Shown piece after piece: positions 7,382 to 16,595 of a stretch of DNA of 64,000 bases; positions within the stretch are counted from its first letter, which is position 1; every line of letters starts with the position of its first letter. A program made the position numbers and the translations under genes. The stretch comes from Lyngbya sp. CCAP 1446/10. GTDB lineage: Bacteria; Cyanobacteriota; Cyanobacteriia; Cyanobacteriales; Microcoleaceae. Where the stretch lies: NCBI RefSeq assembly GCF_026130175.1, contig NZ_JAIGNI010000011.1:1-64000 (forward strand). Reading direction: 5' to 3'. The notes under the pieces are model-generated. The model searched no databases. It worked only from the letters and a program-made list of their open reading frames with translations, and was not told the DNA's origin.

Positions 7382-9130
7382 TTAATTTCTAACAATTAAC
7401 CGCATCAACCCAGCTACAACCAACAATAAAGGCGTCAGCCAATCTCCCCAGCGCACGTACAAAGTCCGAGTTTTCCGCCGATAAATAGTAGCATCTTGGA
7501 CTTCGTAGGTATTCAGTCCCGACTTCCAAACCGTCTCGCCGTGAGGATTTACAAAAGCAGAGTACCCCGTATTAGTTGCGATAACTGCCCATCTATCTGT
7601 TTCAATTGCGCGCATCACATCGAGGGCGTGATGTTGGGCCAGCATCGGCGGTTTGTAATGGGCATTGTTGGAAGCTGTAATCATAAATTCGCCTCGCTGT
7701 GCTGCTTGATATCGGAAATTTTCAGCAAAGGCGGAATCGTAACAAATTCCGACAATGGCGCGGCCAAATGGCGTATCAAACAATTGTTTTGAGTTTCCTG
7801 GTATTAAACGAGCATCTAAGGGTGACAGTCGATTTATGATCCCGCCTAATATTTCGTAAAAAGGGATATATTCGCCTAAAGGTACTAGCTTTAGTTTATC
7901 GTAGCGACCGACAATTTGTCCCGTTTTGTCGATCGCCAATAAGCTATTAGTGAGACCGTTTTCTTCCTGTCCAAATCCTCCAACCCAAGCCACTACACCG
8001 CGTTCGAGAATAGCTTGATAAAAGGAAAGAGTGGAACGCTGATATTCATTTGTCCAAATAAAAGGCAAAGCGGTCTCTGGAATTAACACAGCATCGACGT
8101 TTCTGTCTGCTAACTCTTTGTATCCAGCGGTGTAACCTTCCAAAGCGCGCCGCCAGCCCCCTGAGTCAAACTTAATTTCGTTAGGAATATTGCCTTGAAT
8201 AATCCCAATTTTTAATGCTGTTCCGGCTTCTTGAATTAAGGGGCGATTGTATAAACTCCAGCCGACAATATGCAAAACTAAAAACAAACCCGCAGGCAAA
8301 ATATAAGCTATCCAATTTTTCCCTCTTGCTTCTTCCTTCTCTCGTTTTCCCTCTTGCTTCTTCCCTCTTGCTTCTTCCCTCTTGCTTCTTCCCTCTTCCT
8401 TCTTCCTTCTTCCTTCAATAAAAGCTTCGGCAATTAAGCCATTTACTGCTACAATGGCGGCTGTTACTGTGGCAGGGCCAGAGAGTTGACCGAGGTGCAA
8501 TATTGGTAAATTGTGCGGGCTTTGGGTGTATGATAGTGATGTCCACCACAGCGAACCTGTACTCCAAATACTTTCTAAGGCGCACCACAAAGCTGTGCCA
8601 ATTAAAACGCGAGTTATAGGCAAGATGCCTGTGCCACTAATTTTTGGGGAAATCACAGGGAAGATGCCTGTGCCACTAATTTTTGGAATTACGATCGCAA
8701 ATAGCCACGCCCAAACGGTGACTAATGCGGCTCCCCAAAGGGTGATGAATGTCCAGCAAAAAAGTGCGATCGCCAAACTCGGCCACCAAGGAACACCCAA
8801 CCAAGTCATGGGGTGTATTCCCATAATCCAAGATAAGGCTAATCCGTGATAGCCAATTCCCCACAGTACGGGAAGAAGGAAGAAGGAAGAAGGAAGAAGG
8901 AATAAAAAAGAAGGAAGAAATTTTTGTTTTTTTTCTGTGATTATTGGCCGTTGATAACTGACAACCATAACCCACAGGGGAACTAATGCAATCCATGCCA
9001 AGGGCCAAGCATTGAATGGTGCTGTTGTCAATGCCATCGAAATGCCGCTGAAAAGTGCGATCGCCGGGCCTAATATTTGAGATTTATGAACTGCGAGTTT
9101 TTCAAATTTAAGCCTGTTAAATATCGTCAC
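7382..9130 (-). CDS. lnt: apolipoprotein N-acyltransferase with repeat insertions
   Basis: Transfers an acyl chain to the N-terminal Cys of lipoproteins at the periplasmic face of the membrane. The N-terminal half is multi-pass and the C-terminal half is a nitrilase domain. The catalytic residues are Glu352 (IPETALPF), Lys412 (DKLKLVPLGEY) and Cys463 (GICYDSAF). At 582 residues it is longer than the usual 500-520. Three segments explain the excess: residues 67-87 and 241-272 are translations of a GAAGGAA heptamer repeat, and residues 149-173 come from a duplicated 26-base repeat. All keep frame. They fall in loops of the membrane half, not in the catalytic domain, so the enzyme probably still works. 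Confidence 0.93.
   Translation of the reverse strand: MTIFNRLKFEKLAVHKSQILGPAIALFSGISMALTTAPFNAWPLAWIALVPLWVMVVSYQRPIITEKKQKFLPSFLFLLPSSFFLLPVLWGIGYHGLALSWIMGIHPMTWLGVPWWPSLAIALFCWTFITLWGAALVTVWAWLFAIVIPKISGTGIFPVISPKISGTGILPITRVLIGTALWCALESIWSTGSLWWTSLSYTQSPHNLPILHLGQLSGPATVTAAIVAVNGLIAEAFIEGRRKKEEGRSKREEARGKKQEGKREKEEARGKNWIAYILPAGLFLVLHIVGWSLYNRPLIQEAGTALKIGIIQGNIPNEIKFDSGGWRRALEGYTAGYKELADRNVDAVLIPETALPFIWTNEYQRSTLSFYQAILERGVVAWVGGFGQEENGLTNSLLAIDKTGQIVGRYDKLKLVPLGEYIPFYEILGGIINRLSPLDARLIPGNSKQLFDTPFGRAIVGICYDSAFAENFRYQAAQRGEFMITASNNAHYKPPMLAQHHALDVMRAIETDRWAVIATNTGYSAFVNPHGETVWKSGLNTYEVQDATIYRRKTRTLYVRWGDWLTPLLLVVAGLMRLIVRN
8315..8410. repeat. heptamer-type repeat inside lnt
   Basis: A CTTCTTCC/CCCTCTTGC purine/pyrimidine-skewed tract coding a charged [12 protein letters not shown] segment of Lnt. 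It is the same family as the tracts at 8870-8932, 11381-11440 and 24061-24150. Confidence 0.8.
8622..8686. repeat. 26-base direct repeat inside lnt, period 39
   Basis: Two exact 26-base copies beginning AAGATGCCTGTGCCACTA (8622-8647 and 8661-8686). The 39-base period is 13 codons, so both copies code the same residues (PKISGTGI) and the frame is kept. The GGCAAGATGCCTG core is partly palindromic. Confidence 0.85.
8870..8932. repeat. GAAGGAA heptamer repeat inside lnt
   Basis: A second heptamer tract within lnt, read on the minus strand as a hydrophobic SSFFLLP-type segment that extends a membrane region. Three heptamers equal seven codons, so copy changes by threes preserve the frame. Confidence 0.8.
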
Positions 9131-9215
9131 TTTGATAATTGCTAAAAATAATAATGCCTAATCAATATATCAGATTAATCAGCCAGAAGGAAATCTCTTA
9201 AATTATACTTACCCA

Positions 9216-9254
9216 AACAAAAAGCGCCCTCATTTGGAGAGAGCGCTTTTTGTT
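9216..9254 (-). terminator. rho-independent terminator of psbA
   Basis: Perfect 12-base arms AACAAAAAGCGC (9216-9227) and GCGCTTTTTGTT (9243-9254), 16 bases after the psbA stop. On the minus strand the stem ends in a T-run. Confidence 0.85.
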
Positions 9255-9269
9255 AATCAACAGCTAAAT

Positions 9270-10352
9270 TTAGCCGTTGATGGCAGGAGCAACCATTGCT
9301 ACTGGGGTGACTTCACCGGCGGCCAAGTCGAGGGGGAAGTTGTGAGCGTTGCGCTCGTGCATTACTTCCATACCCAAGTTGGCGCGGTTGATCACATCCG
9401 CCCAGGTGTTGATGACGCGACCTTGGGAGTCGATAATCGATTGGTTGAAGTTGAAACCGTTGAGGTTAAATGCCATCGTGGAAATACCTAAAGCGGTAAA
9501 CCAGATGCCGACAACTGGCCACGCACCTAACAAGAAGTGCAAAGAACGGCTGTTGTTAAAGCTGGCATATTGGAAAATTAAACGACCGAAGTAGCCGTGG
9601 GCTGCAACGATGTTGTAGGTTTCTTCTTCTTGACCGAATTTGTAACCGTAGTTCAAAGATTCGGTTTCGGTTGTTTCGCGAACCAAAGAAGAGGTAACGA
9701 GAGAACCGTGCATGGCAGAGAACAGTGCACCGCCGAATACACCAGCTACTCCCAACATATGGAAGGGGTGCATCAGGATGTTGTGCTCGGCTTGGAACAC
9801 GATCATGAAGTTGAATGTGCCACTGATTCCCAGGGGCATACCGTCAGAAAAGCTGCCTTGTCCGATCGGATAAATCAAGAATACTGCGGTAGCAGATGCC
9901 ACAGGTGCGGAGTAAGCCACGCAGATCCAAGGACGCATTCCTAAGCGATAGCTCAGTTCCCACTGACGACCCATGTAGCAAAAAATGCCGATGAGGAAGT
10001 GGAAAATGACGAGCTGGTAAGGGCCGCCGTTGTACAACCATTCGTCTAAAGAGGCTGCTTCCCAGATGGGATAGAAGTGAAGCCCGATCGCATTCGATGA
10101 AGGAACGACAGCACCACTGATCAGGTTGTTACCGAACATCAAGGAACCTGCAACTGGTTCGCGGATGCCGTCGATATCTACAGGAGGAGCTGCGATGAAG
10201 GCGATGATGTAGCAGGTGGTGGCGGTCAGCAGAGTCGGGATCATGATCGTCCCGAACCAGCCCACATAAATCCGGTTATCGGTGCTAGTTACCCACTCGC
10301 AGAACCGTTCCCAAACGTTGCCGCTTTCGCTGCGCTGTACGGTTGTTGTCAT
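9270..10352 (-). CDS. psbA: photosystem II reaction-centre protein D1
   Basis: D1 carries the redox-active Tyr161 and most ligands of the manganese cluster in the thylakoid membrane. All key residues are visible: Tyr161, Asp170, His190, His198, His215, Ser264, His272, His332, Glu333, His337, Asp342 and Ala344. The C-terminal extension after Ala344 ([15 protein letters not shown]) is the piece removed by CtpA. Residue 130 is Gln, the form associated with standard or low-light D1 rather than the Glu130 high-light form. It is 360 residues, full length. A strong terminator follows. The 5' region holds a GTGGGG-ATG-CCCCAC hairpin (10392-10406), possibly in the leader. Confidence 0.99.
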   Translation of the reverse strand: MTTTVQRSESGNVWERFCEWVTSTDNRIYVGWFGTIMIPTLLTATTCYIIAFIAAPPVDIDGIREPVAGSLMFGNNLISGAVVPSSNAIGLHFYPIWEAASLDEWLYNGGPYQLVIFHFLIGIFCYMGRQWELSYRLGMRPWICVAYSAPVASATAVFLIYPIGQGSFSDGMPLGISGTFNFMIVFQAEHNILMHPFHMLGVAGVFGGALFSAMHGSLVTSSLVRETTETESLNYGYKFGQEEETYNIVAAHGYFGRLIFQYASFNNSRSLHFLLGAWPVVGIWFTALGISTMAFNLNGFNFNQSIIDSQGRVINTWADVINRANLGMEVMHERNAHNFPLDLAAGEVTPVAMVAPAING

Positions 10353-10413
10353 TTGTTTTATGATTGCTTAATTGAATTTTCAATGTTCGTTGTGGGGATG
10401 CCCCACGCTTATA

Positions 10414-10443
10414 TTAGTAACACCATTCACTAAAGTTTGCCAA
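10414..10443 (-). promoter_or_regulatory. candidate psbA promoter
   Basis: On the minus strand a TTGGCA (10438-10443) lies about 17 bases before a weak TTACTA/TACTAA -10 box (10414-10420), 62 bases upstream of the psbA ATG. Box quality is only moderate. Confidence 0.35.
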
Positions 10444-11022
10444 GGGTTTAGTGCTGACAATTAAAACATTTTACAAATATTTACAAACATTGATTTTTAG
10501 TGAATATTTGTAGTTATTTGCAAAGTAATGTTACATAAGTAATACGGTTAAATACAGCGAACAGAAGAGCTGAATCTATTATCTGTAGGTTTATTCAGCA
10601 GTTGACTTCAATTACTGTTGTTCAGGTCGATCGCCTTTCTATTTAAATATCTCTTAATTAGGTCTTGAACAAATTATTTTTAATATTTATTCACATATTA
10701 TCCGTGGATTCGGCACACATAAGTTTTTATTGGGAGAATACTGGAAATTGGGTGATTGTGCGATCGCACTATAGCACTATAGCAGTGGACAGTTGACAGT
10801 TGACAGTTGCATAACGGGAATCAAATCATTGATGCTTGACGGGTATCGGCTCTATTCATGAAGTTATTTATGTCCTCACTGATGTGGCGGTTGCTATACA
10901 TTCTCAACAATTCCCCATCAACCGGATTCATCAACTAAAAACCCAGTTTATGAGGCGCTTTGCAATAGCCATAAACCGGGTTTCTGAGGATGAGTTCGTA
11001 AGTTGTGCGTCAAAATTAACCT
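10444..11022. other. intergenic region upstream of psbA
   Basis: A/T-rich upstream region of psbA, then downstream sequence of the HIT gene. It holds a short ACAGTTG tandem (about 10789-10809) and one copy of the AAACCCGGTTT inverted-repeat element (about 10936-10985). No gene is supported. Confidence 0.6.
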
Positions 11023-11370
11023 TTAGCCAGGGGGCCACTTCATCTGCCGTCCGCCGAGAATGTGAAGGTGCAGGTGGTCTACAGTTTGGCCGCCGTCGTT
11101 GCCGGTATTAATCACGACGCGATAGCCGTTGCTGAGTCCGAGTTGTTCTGCTACGCGCTTGACAGTCAGGAGCAGGTGTCCCATGAGCGCATGATCTCCC
11201 GATTCGGCATCGGCTAATTTGGGAATAGGTTTTTTGGGAATGACGAGGATGTGGACTGGCGCTTGCGGATTGATATCTCTGAAGGCGAGGGCCAAGTCGT
11301 CCTCATAAACGATGTCTGCTGGAATCTCTTTGCGGATGATTTTGCTGAAAAGCGTTTCTTGGGTTGTCAT
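11023..11370 (-). CDS. HIT family nucleotide hydrolase
   Basis: A 115-residue histidine-triad protein of the HINT branch, which hydrolyses purine nucleoside phosphoramidates. The HLHLHIL triad is at about residues 99-105, and [16 protein letters not shown] at 9-24 is the characteristic N-terminus. The length is typical and it is cytosolic. The ATG is followed upstream by a GAAGGAA repeat tract that separates it from a divergent AAA ATPase gene. The N-terminus has no sign of extension by the repeat. Confidence 0.93.
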   Translation of the reverse strand: MTTQETLFSKIIRKEIPADIVYEDDLALAFRDINPQAPVHILVIPKKPIPKLADAESGDHALMGHLLLTVKRVAEQLGLSNGYRVVINTGNDGGQTVDHLHLHILGGRQMKWPPG

Positions 11371-11380
11371 GGGTGTTAAC

Positions 11381-11440
11381 GAAGGAAGAAGGAAGAAGGA
11401 AGAAGGAAGAAGGAAGAAGGAAGAAGGAAGAAGGAAGAAG
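11381..11440. repeat. GAAGGAA heptamer tandem repeat
   Basis: About eight perfect copies of the heptamer GAAGGAA in the divergent promoter region of the HIT and ComM genes. Purine-rich sequence continues to about 11560. Confidence 0.9.
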
Positions 11441-11651
11441 TGGGAAGTGACAAGGGCGGAGGTGCAAGACGGAAGGGGGAAGACGGAAGGGACAAGGAGA
11501 GGAGGGAAGGGGGAAGACTCAGGAGGAGACCAGCAAAAAGAGAAAAGGAAGAGGCAAGGAAAAGTTTTTCTTGCTTCTTCCGATATTCATTAGTCATTGT
11601 TAATCATAATATATGATGAATCAAAGACAGGCAAATTAAGGATCGAGAAAA

Positions 11652-13181
11652 ATGCTTGCTAGGGTTTGGAGTGCATCGATCGTAGGAATTGACGCGGTAA
11701 AGGTGGGTGTCGAGGCTGATGTATCGGGGGGACTGCCGAAAATTGTGGTTGTGGGGTTGCCCGATTCTGCGGTGCAAGAAGCTAAGGAAAGGGTTAAGGC
11801 TACGCTAAAAAATTCGGGATATGGTTTTCCGATGCGGAGTATTGTGATTAATTTGACTCCGGCGGATTTGCGAAAGGAAGGGCCAAGCTTTGATTTGCCG
11901 ATCGCCATTGGTATTTTAGCAGCATCGGAACAGGTCAGCGTGGAGCTGTTGGGAGATCATTTGTTTTTGGGGGAACTCTCTTTAGATGGGAGTTTGCGGC
12001 CTGTGGCTGGGGTTTTGCCGATCGCCGCTGCTGCTGCCAGAATGGGTATTTCGGGATTGATTGTGCCGATGGCAAATGCCGCAGAAGCCGCTTTAGTAAG
12101 CGGAATATCTGTTTACGGTTTTGATAATATTTTTGCAGTTACTGATTTTTTAAACAATCCTCAAGTTTATTCGCCGGTAGAAGTAAACGGTAGAGAAGAG
12201 TTAGCAAAAAGGCGGATTCCGGGTCTAGATTTAAAGGATGTAAAGGGGCAAATTCACGCAAGACGGGCTTTGGAAATTGCGGCTGCGGGGGGGCACAATT
12301 TAATTTTTGTGGGGCCGCCAGGGAGCGGTAAGACTATGCTGGCGAGACGTTTGCCTGGTATTTTGCCGCCGCTGACTTTTGATGAAGCTTTGGATGTGAC
12401 TCAAATTCATTCGGTGGCTGGGTTGTTGAAGGATAAGGGAAGCTTGGTGAGCGATCGGCCTTTTCGCAGTCCTCACCATTCAGCATCGGGGCCTTCTTTA
12501 GTTGGCGGCGGCAGTTTTCCGCGTCCGGGTGAAATTTCTTTAGCACATCGCGGCATACTTTTTTTGGATGAATTAACTGAGTTTAAAAGAGATGTTTTGG
12601 AGTTTTTGCGGCAACCGTTGGAAGATGGTTATGTGACGATTTCTCGGACTAGACAATCGGTGATGTTTCCGGCACAATTTACCTTGGTTGCGAGTACAAA
12701 TCCGTGTGCTTGCGGTTACTACGGCGATACGATCCAACAATGTACTTGTTCGCCGCAAAAGAGGGAGCAATATTGGGCAAAACTTTCGGGGCCTTTGATG
12801 GATCGGATTGATTTGCAGGTGGCGGTTAATCGTTTGAAACCGGAGGAAATTACGCGACAGCCGACGGGGGAGGAGTCGGAACCGGTGCGGGTGAGGGTGC
12901 AGCGGGCGCGAGAGGTGGCGACTCGCCGTTTTGAGTCGGAAGCTGGCTTGCGGTGTAACGCGCAGATGCTAAGCAGCCACATTAACGAATGGTGTCAGTT
13001 GGATGATGCTTCTCGGAATTTGTTGGAGATGGCGATTCGGAAGTTGGGGCTGTCGGCGAGGGCTAGCGATCGAATTTTGAAGGTTGCTAGGACTATTGCT
13101 GATTTGTCGGGGGATGAAAGTCTGAAAACCAATCATGTGGGTGAGGCGGTGCAGTATCGGACGATCGATCGGATGCAGTAA
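11652..13181 (+). CDS. ComM/YifB-type Mg-chelatase-like AAA+ ATPase
   Basis: A 509-residue protein with an N-terminal Lon-like fold domain (residues 1-170), the AAA+ core and a C-terminal Mg-chelatase domain. Walker A GPPGSGKT is at 221-228 and Walker B LFLDEL lies near 303. The CACGYYGD motif in the zinc-like loop near 353 is conserved in the family. ComM helicase promotes branch migration during natural transformation, so a role in DNA uptake and recombination is likely, but that is known from other bacteria. The ATG has only a weak GA-rich binding site. Confidence 0.92.
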   Translation: MLARVWSASIVGIDAVKVGVEADVSGGLPKIVVVGLPDSAVQEAKERVKATLKNSGYGFPMRSIVINLTPADLRKEGPSFDLPIAIGILAASEQVSVELLGDHLFLGELSLDGSLRPVAGVLPIAAAAARMGISGLIVPMANAAEAALVSGISVYGFDNIFAVTDFLNNPQVYSPVEVNGREELAKRRIPGLDLKDVKGQIHARRALEIAAAGGHNLIFVGPPGSGKTMLARRLPGILPPLTFDEALDVTQIHSVAGLLKDKGSLVSDRPFRSPHHSASGPSLVGGGSFPRPGEISLAHRGILFLDELTEFKRDVLEFLRQPLEDGYVTISRTRQSVMFPAQFTLVASTNPCACGYYGDTIQQCTCSPQKREQYWAKLSGPLMDRIDLQVAVNRLKPEEITRQPTGEESEPVRVRVQRAREVATRRFESEAGLRCNAQMLSSHINEWCQLDDASRNLLEMAIRKLGLSARASDRILKVARTIADLSGDESLKTNHVGEAVQYRTIDRMQ

Positions 13182-13260
13182 GGTAAAGTAAGGGGGATTT
13201 GGGCGATCGGGCGTAGGTAAAATGACACAGGAATCTAAAATAACAGCAATAATGTCCATA

Positions 13261-13539
13261 TTACTCAGCTAAATTGGATATAGATTCTTCGTAAAAACCC
13301 TCATCTTGCAGAAATTGACTTAGTTCCTTCAGTCCTTGACGGCGCTTGATTTTCCGCTGTTCCTTGTAAATCATGACATCTTGGAAAAGTATGCGCCGAT
13401 GGGAACCAACTTTGATATGGGGAATTTCTCCGTTTTCTAGTAATTTGACTAGAAATGGTTGTAATACATTCAGATAAGACTTACCAGAGCAAACCAGCCG
13501 ATACAGATCGTTTAAGTTGCTAAGGGTTTTTCGCCACAA
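13261..13539 (-). CDS. orphan excisionase/antitoxin-type DNA-binding protein
   Basis: A 92-residue protein. Residues 27-60 (FLVKLLENGEIPHIKVGSHRRI and the following DVMIYKEQRK) match the MerR-like helix-turn-helix of excisionase-family antitoxins that pair with PIN toxins. The usual N-terminal LTTQEAA-like helix is replaced by unrelated residues (SGKSYLNVLQP), so the start may be degraded. The first 10 codons overlap the end of the upstream methyltransferase. No PIN toxin follows: the next gene downstream is the oppositely oriented ComM gene. It may be a decaying half of a toxin-antitoxin pair. Confidence 0.6.
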   Translation of the reverse strand: MWRKTLSNLNDLYRLVCSGKSYLNVLQPFLVKLLENGEIPHIKVGSHRRILFQDVMIYKEQRKIKRRQGLKELSQFLQDEGFYEESISNLAE

Positions 13540-14342
13540 ATCATTAGGAGTTCGATCATTATCAAAGCGTTTGGTGATGACAGGAACTGCTTTGTCTCTG
13601 CACGAATTTCTTCTAACTCGGTTTCTTTAAGAAAGCCCTGTTGTATTACTGGAACTAAAAAAGCCTCATCAAAACTAATCTTAAACAAAGGTTCTATACC
13701 CAACTCGTCACTATGGAGTATAACCGCCTCTAGGTTGAGTTTTTTGAAACCAGTTTCTTTAAGTATGCGCCACAAGTACCGACCAAATTTTGGGTTCCCG
13801 CCATTGGCAGTCACAAACTGATTTAATTTCTCGAAACCTAACAGGCGTTTTGGAGCCGGCGGATCGACAAGGCTATAAAATTCATCATCGTAGTCAGTAA
13901 TTACGCATTTTCCACCAGGTTTGAGGACGCGCAATACTTCTTTAGCTGCCCCAATTGGATCTGGTAGATTCCATAAAACATAGCGCACGATGGCGAAATC
14001 AAAGCTGTTGTCTGGTAAATTGGTGTCCATAATAGAGGCTTCGATCATCTTGAGTCGGTCACTTGTTATACCTTGCAGGTATTGCTGGAAATACTCGATC
14101 GCAGTTGGATCGATTTCTACTGCTGTTATTGAGCTATTAGGCACTAAGGATAATAGTTTTTTGGTAAAGAAGCCCGGTCCACTGCCTAGCTCAAGGACAG
14201 ACATTCCGTCTTGGAGACCAAACCAGGATAAGTTGCGTGCCTCTTTTTTCCAGCTCAGGTCAACTTGAAGGCGTAAGCGATGTATTTCACCTTCTACAGA
14301 ACGATTCCAGGTACTAAGGTCGTAGGCTCTTACATCAGTCAT
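13512..14342 (-). CDS. class I SAM-dependent methyltransferase
   Basis: A 276-residue cytosolic methyltransferase. Motif I VLELGSGPGFFT is at about residues 49-60, the acidic end of beta-2 (AVEID) is near 75, motif II FDFAIVRYVLWNLPD is near 114-128, and VLKPGGKCVITDYDD near 138 is motif III. The motif set is that of the UbiE/Methyltransf_11 group, but the substrate cannot be read from it. The 3' end overlaps the downstream antitoxin-like frame by 28 bases, which suggests co-transcription. Confidence 0.88.
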   Translation of the reverse strand: MTDVRAYDLSTWNRSVEGEIHRLRLQVDLSWKKEARNLSWFGLQDGMSVLELGSGPGFFTKKLLSLVPNSSITAVEIDPTAIEYFQQYLQGITSDRLKMIEASIMDTNLPDNSFDFAIVRYVLWNLPDPIGAAKEVLRVLKPGGKCVITDYDDEFYSLVDPPAPKRLLGFEKLNQFVTANGGNPKFGRYLWRILKETGFKKLNLEAVILHSDELGIEPLFKISFDEAFLVPVIQQGFLKETELEEIRAETKQFLSSPNALIMIELLMICGEKPLAT

Positions 14343-14527
14343 CTGCTTGCTATCATTGATTGACCCTGATAATTCAGGAGTTTGATGGGTGAGTTAGTGG
14401 ATTCATTCCTCAACAAGGCTTTTTACCAACTCTGGCTCTGTTCTTAGCAAGTGTTCAGCTTGTTGTTTCACCGATAGGTCGGGCATTATCAAAGATATAA
14501 TTAATTATAGTAGCATCAATACTTCAC

Positions 14528-14690
14528 TTCGGACAGTTTATATCTAATCGAGTGTCCGAAACCCAGACTGGCTATATGGTGGACTATTTTTTCAAGATTT
14601 AAATTTAAGTCCAGCGCTAAGTTTCAAAAAATGCGTTAAAAATGGCAGGGCTTCTGTAAGGCTTACAGGGCCGTTAAAAAACTGTCCGAA
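14528..14690. mobile_element. MITE-like element with TTCGGACAGTTT ends
   Basis: Terminal inverted repeats TTCGGACAGTTT (14528-14539) and AAACTGTCCGAA (14679-14690), perfect over 12 bases, enclose about 140 noncoding bases. These include the short palindrome TGTAAGGCTTACA. No clear target duplication was confirmed. Confidence 0.45.
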
Positions 14691-14834
14691 TTATTGGTAG
14701 CATAAAACCTAACAATATAGCTGATTGGGATAATCCATGCTCAACAGCCAATAGGTTGACTTTTCGACTTGAGCCATTTTGGGCGTGTTACGTCAGCCTT
14801 CCTCACCTCACCAACAAATAAACAAGCTCGCAGC

Positions 14835-14998
14835 TATAGCAATCCTAAATCAGTTTCAATAACCGATTCCCAGGCTAAGCGCCTGGGAATCGATGTCCAG
14901 AGGCTCTGCCTCGCAAGGGCGAAAATCGAGGCCGAGCCTCCGGATCTGCGTTACCAGGATCTTCCTGGTAACGAGTAGAATCATTTAGGATTGCTATA
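14835..14998. mobile_element. three-hairpin MITE-like element, 164 bases
   Basis: Perfect 16-base terminal inverted repeats TATAGCAATCCTAAAT (14835-14850) and ATTTAGGATTGCTATA (14983-14998). Inside are three hairpins: 14865-14875/14881-14891 (11 bp, perfect), an AGGCTCTGCCT/AGGCCGAGCCT pair (one mismatch) around 14901-14940, and 14949-14959/14963-14973 (11 bp, perfect, 3-base loop). It codes for nothing. A single copy of its end lies at 112-127 over the aroE start. Confidence 0.7.
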
Positions 14999-15116
14999 CC
15001 CGATCGCCCTTTTACCCGCTTTCCCCCACTTTCCCCCGATCGCCCCTGGCAACCCGACCTATCCCCAGTGCCACATAGCGGTACAATAGTCAGATCGCAT
15101 TCCCCAATTCCCAACC

Positions 15117-16412
15117 GTGATAGAGCGCTACACTTTGCCCGAAATGGGCAACATCTGGACTGAAACCGCCAAGCTCAAAAGCTGGCTACAAGTAGAAATC
15201 GCTGTCTGCGAAGCTCAAGCCGAACTCGGCTACATCCCCGCCGCCGCAGTCGAAGAAATTAAAGCTAAGGCTAATTTTGACCCGAAACGAGTCCTCGAAA
15301 TTGAAGAGGAAGTTCGCCATGACATGATCGCTTTCTTGACAAATGTCAACGAATATGTAGGCGATGCCGGCCGCTACATTCACCTCGGTTTAACAAGTTC
15401 CGATGTGCTCGATACTGCTTTGGCGCTACAGTTAGTCGCTAGTGTCGATATCTTGTTACAACGTGTCGAAGATTTGAGTCAAGCTATTCGCTATCAGGCT
15501 CAACAGCATCGCAATACTGTGATGGTTGGCCGATCGCACGGAATTCACGCCGAACCCATCACCTTTGGCTTTAAACTAGCTGGATGGCTGGCGGAAGTAT
15601 TTCGCAGCCGTGAAAGATTAGTCAATTTGCGATCGTCCATTGCAGTCGGCAAAATCTCCGGCGCAGTCGGAACCTATGCTAATATCGATCCGCGTATAGA
15701 GGCGATCGCCTGTCAAAACCTCGGACTCGAACCCGATTGTGCATCCACTCAAGTCATTTCGCGCGATCGACACGCCGAATACGTCCAAACCCTAGCACTT
15801 TTAGCCGCATCGATCGAGCGTTTCGCAGTAGAAATCCGCAACCTCCAACGCACCGACGTACTCGAAGTCGAAGAATTCTTCTCCAAAGGGCAAAAAGGCT
15901 CATCCGCCATGCCCCACAAACGCAACCCAATTCGCTCCGAAAGACTCACGGGGATGGCAAGAATTGTCCGCGCCAACGCCGTCGCAGCCCTAGAAAACGT
16001 AGCGCTTTGGCACGAAAGAGACATCTCTCACAGTTCCGTAGAACGGATGATTTTACCCGACAGTTCTACAGTAACTCACTTCATGTTAGTAGAAGCCACA
16101 GACTTAGTAAAACACCTGCTAGTCTATCCCGAAAACATGAAGCGCAACATGAACCTTTACGGCGGAGTAATCTTCAGCCAGCGCGTGATGCTAGCCTTAG
16201 TAGAAAAAGGCATGAACCGCGAAGAAGCCTACAAAGTTGTGCAATCTTGTGCTCACGAAGCTTGGAACAAATCTGAAGGCAATTTCTACAATTTGATTGC
16301 TAAGGACGATCGGGTAACAGCTAAGATGACGACCAAAGAAATTAATGATTGTTTCGATCCGCAGTATCAATTGAGGCACTTAGATTTAGTGTATCAGCGC
16401 TTGGGAATTTGA
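15117..16412 (+). CDS. purB: adenylosuccinate lyase
   Basis: Catalyses two steps of purine synthesis, SAICAR to AICAR and adenylosuccinate to AMP. The 431 residues fit the family. The signature SSAMPHKRNP is at about residues 262-271, TSSDVLDTA near 92-100 holds the substrate-binding part, and GRSHGIHAEP near 139 holds the catalytic His. Translation appears to start at GTG 15117 (ERYTLPEMG is the usual N-terminus), with no in-frame ATG nearby. It is cytosolic and stands alone on the strand. Confidence 0.97.
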   Translation: MIERYTLPEMGNIWTETAKLKSWLQVEIAVCEAQAELGYIPAAAVEEIKAKANFDPKRVLEIEEEVRHDMIAFLTNVNEYVGDAGRYIHLGLTSSDVLDTALALQLVASVDILLQRVEDLSQAIRYQAQQHRNTVMVGRSHGIHAEPITFGFKLAGWLAEVFRSRERLVNLRSSIAVGKISGAVGTYANIDPRIEAIACQNLGLEPDCASTQVISRDRHAEYVQTLALLAASIERFAVEIRNLQRTDVLEVEEFFSKGQKGSSAMPHKRNPIRSERLTGMARIVRANAVAALENVALWHERDISHSSVERMILPDSSTVTHFMLVEATDLVKHLLVYPENMKRNMNLYGGVIFSQRVMLALVEKGMNREEAYKVVQSCAHEAWNKSEGNFYNLIAKDDRVTAKMTTKEINDCFDPQYQLRHLDLVYQRLGI

Positions 16413-16595
16413 AAATACTTTTAATTTCCTAATTTGAATCGGGCAAGTTTTTCCACCAAACTTCTTTGGGATAAATTATACCAAATTCGGCTTTGATATC
16501 CCCTTTATTCTTCAGTCCGCGGAGGCGGACTTTGTATGTGTAGAAGCGATTTAAATCGCCGATTGATAAAGGGGGTAACGAACCCGGACTTGGTA
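16413..16595. repeat. spacer with a CCGCGGAGGC-type repeat
   Basis: Between convergent genes. It holds the motif CAGTCCGCGGAGGCGGACT followed by TGTGTAGAAGCGATTTAAATCGCC, a member of the dispersed family that forms the 58-base tandem at 20459-20625. Confidence 0.6.

Noticed and set aside
14403-14486. A 27-codon minus-strand frame (MPDLSVKQQAEHLLRTEPEL) upstream of the methyltransferase
   Set aside because: It has an antitoxin-like look, but it is very short, with no clear binding site and no partner gene.
15737-16276. A 179-codon frame in another phase inside purB
   Set aside because: It is Arg/Ser/His-rich out-of-phase sequence within a well-conserved gene.
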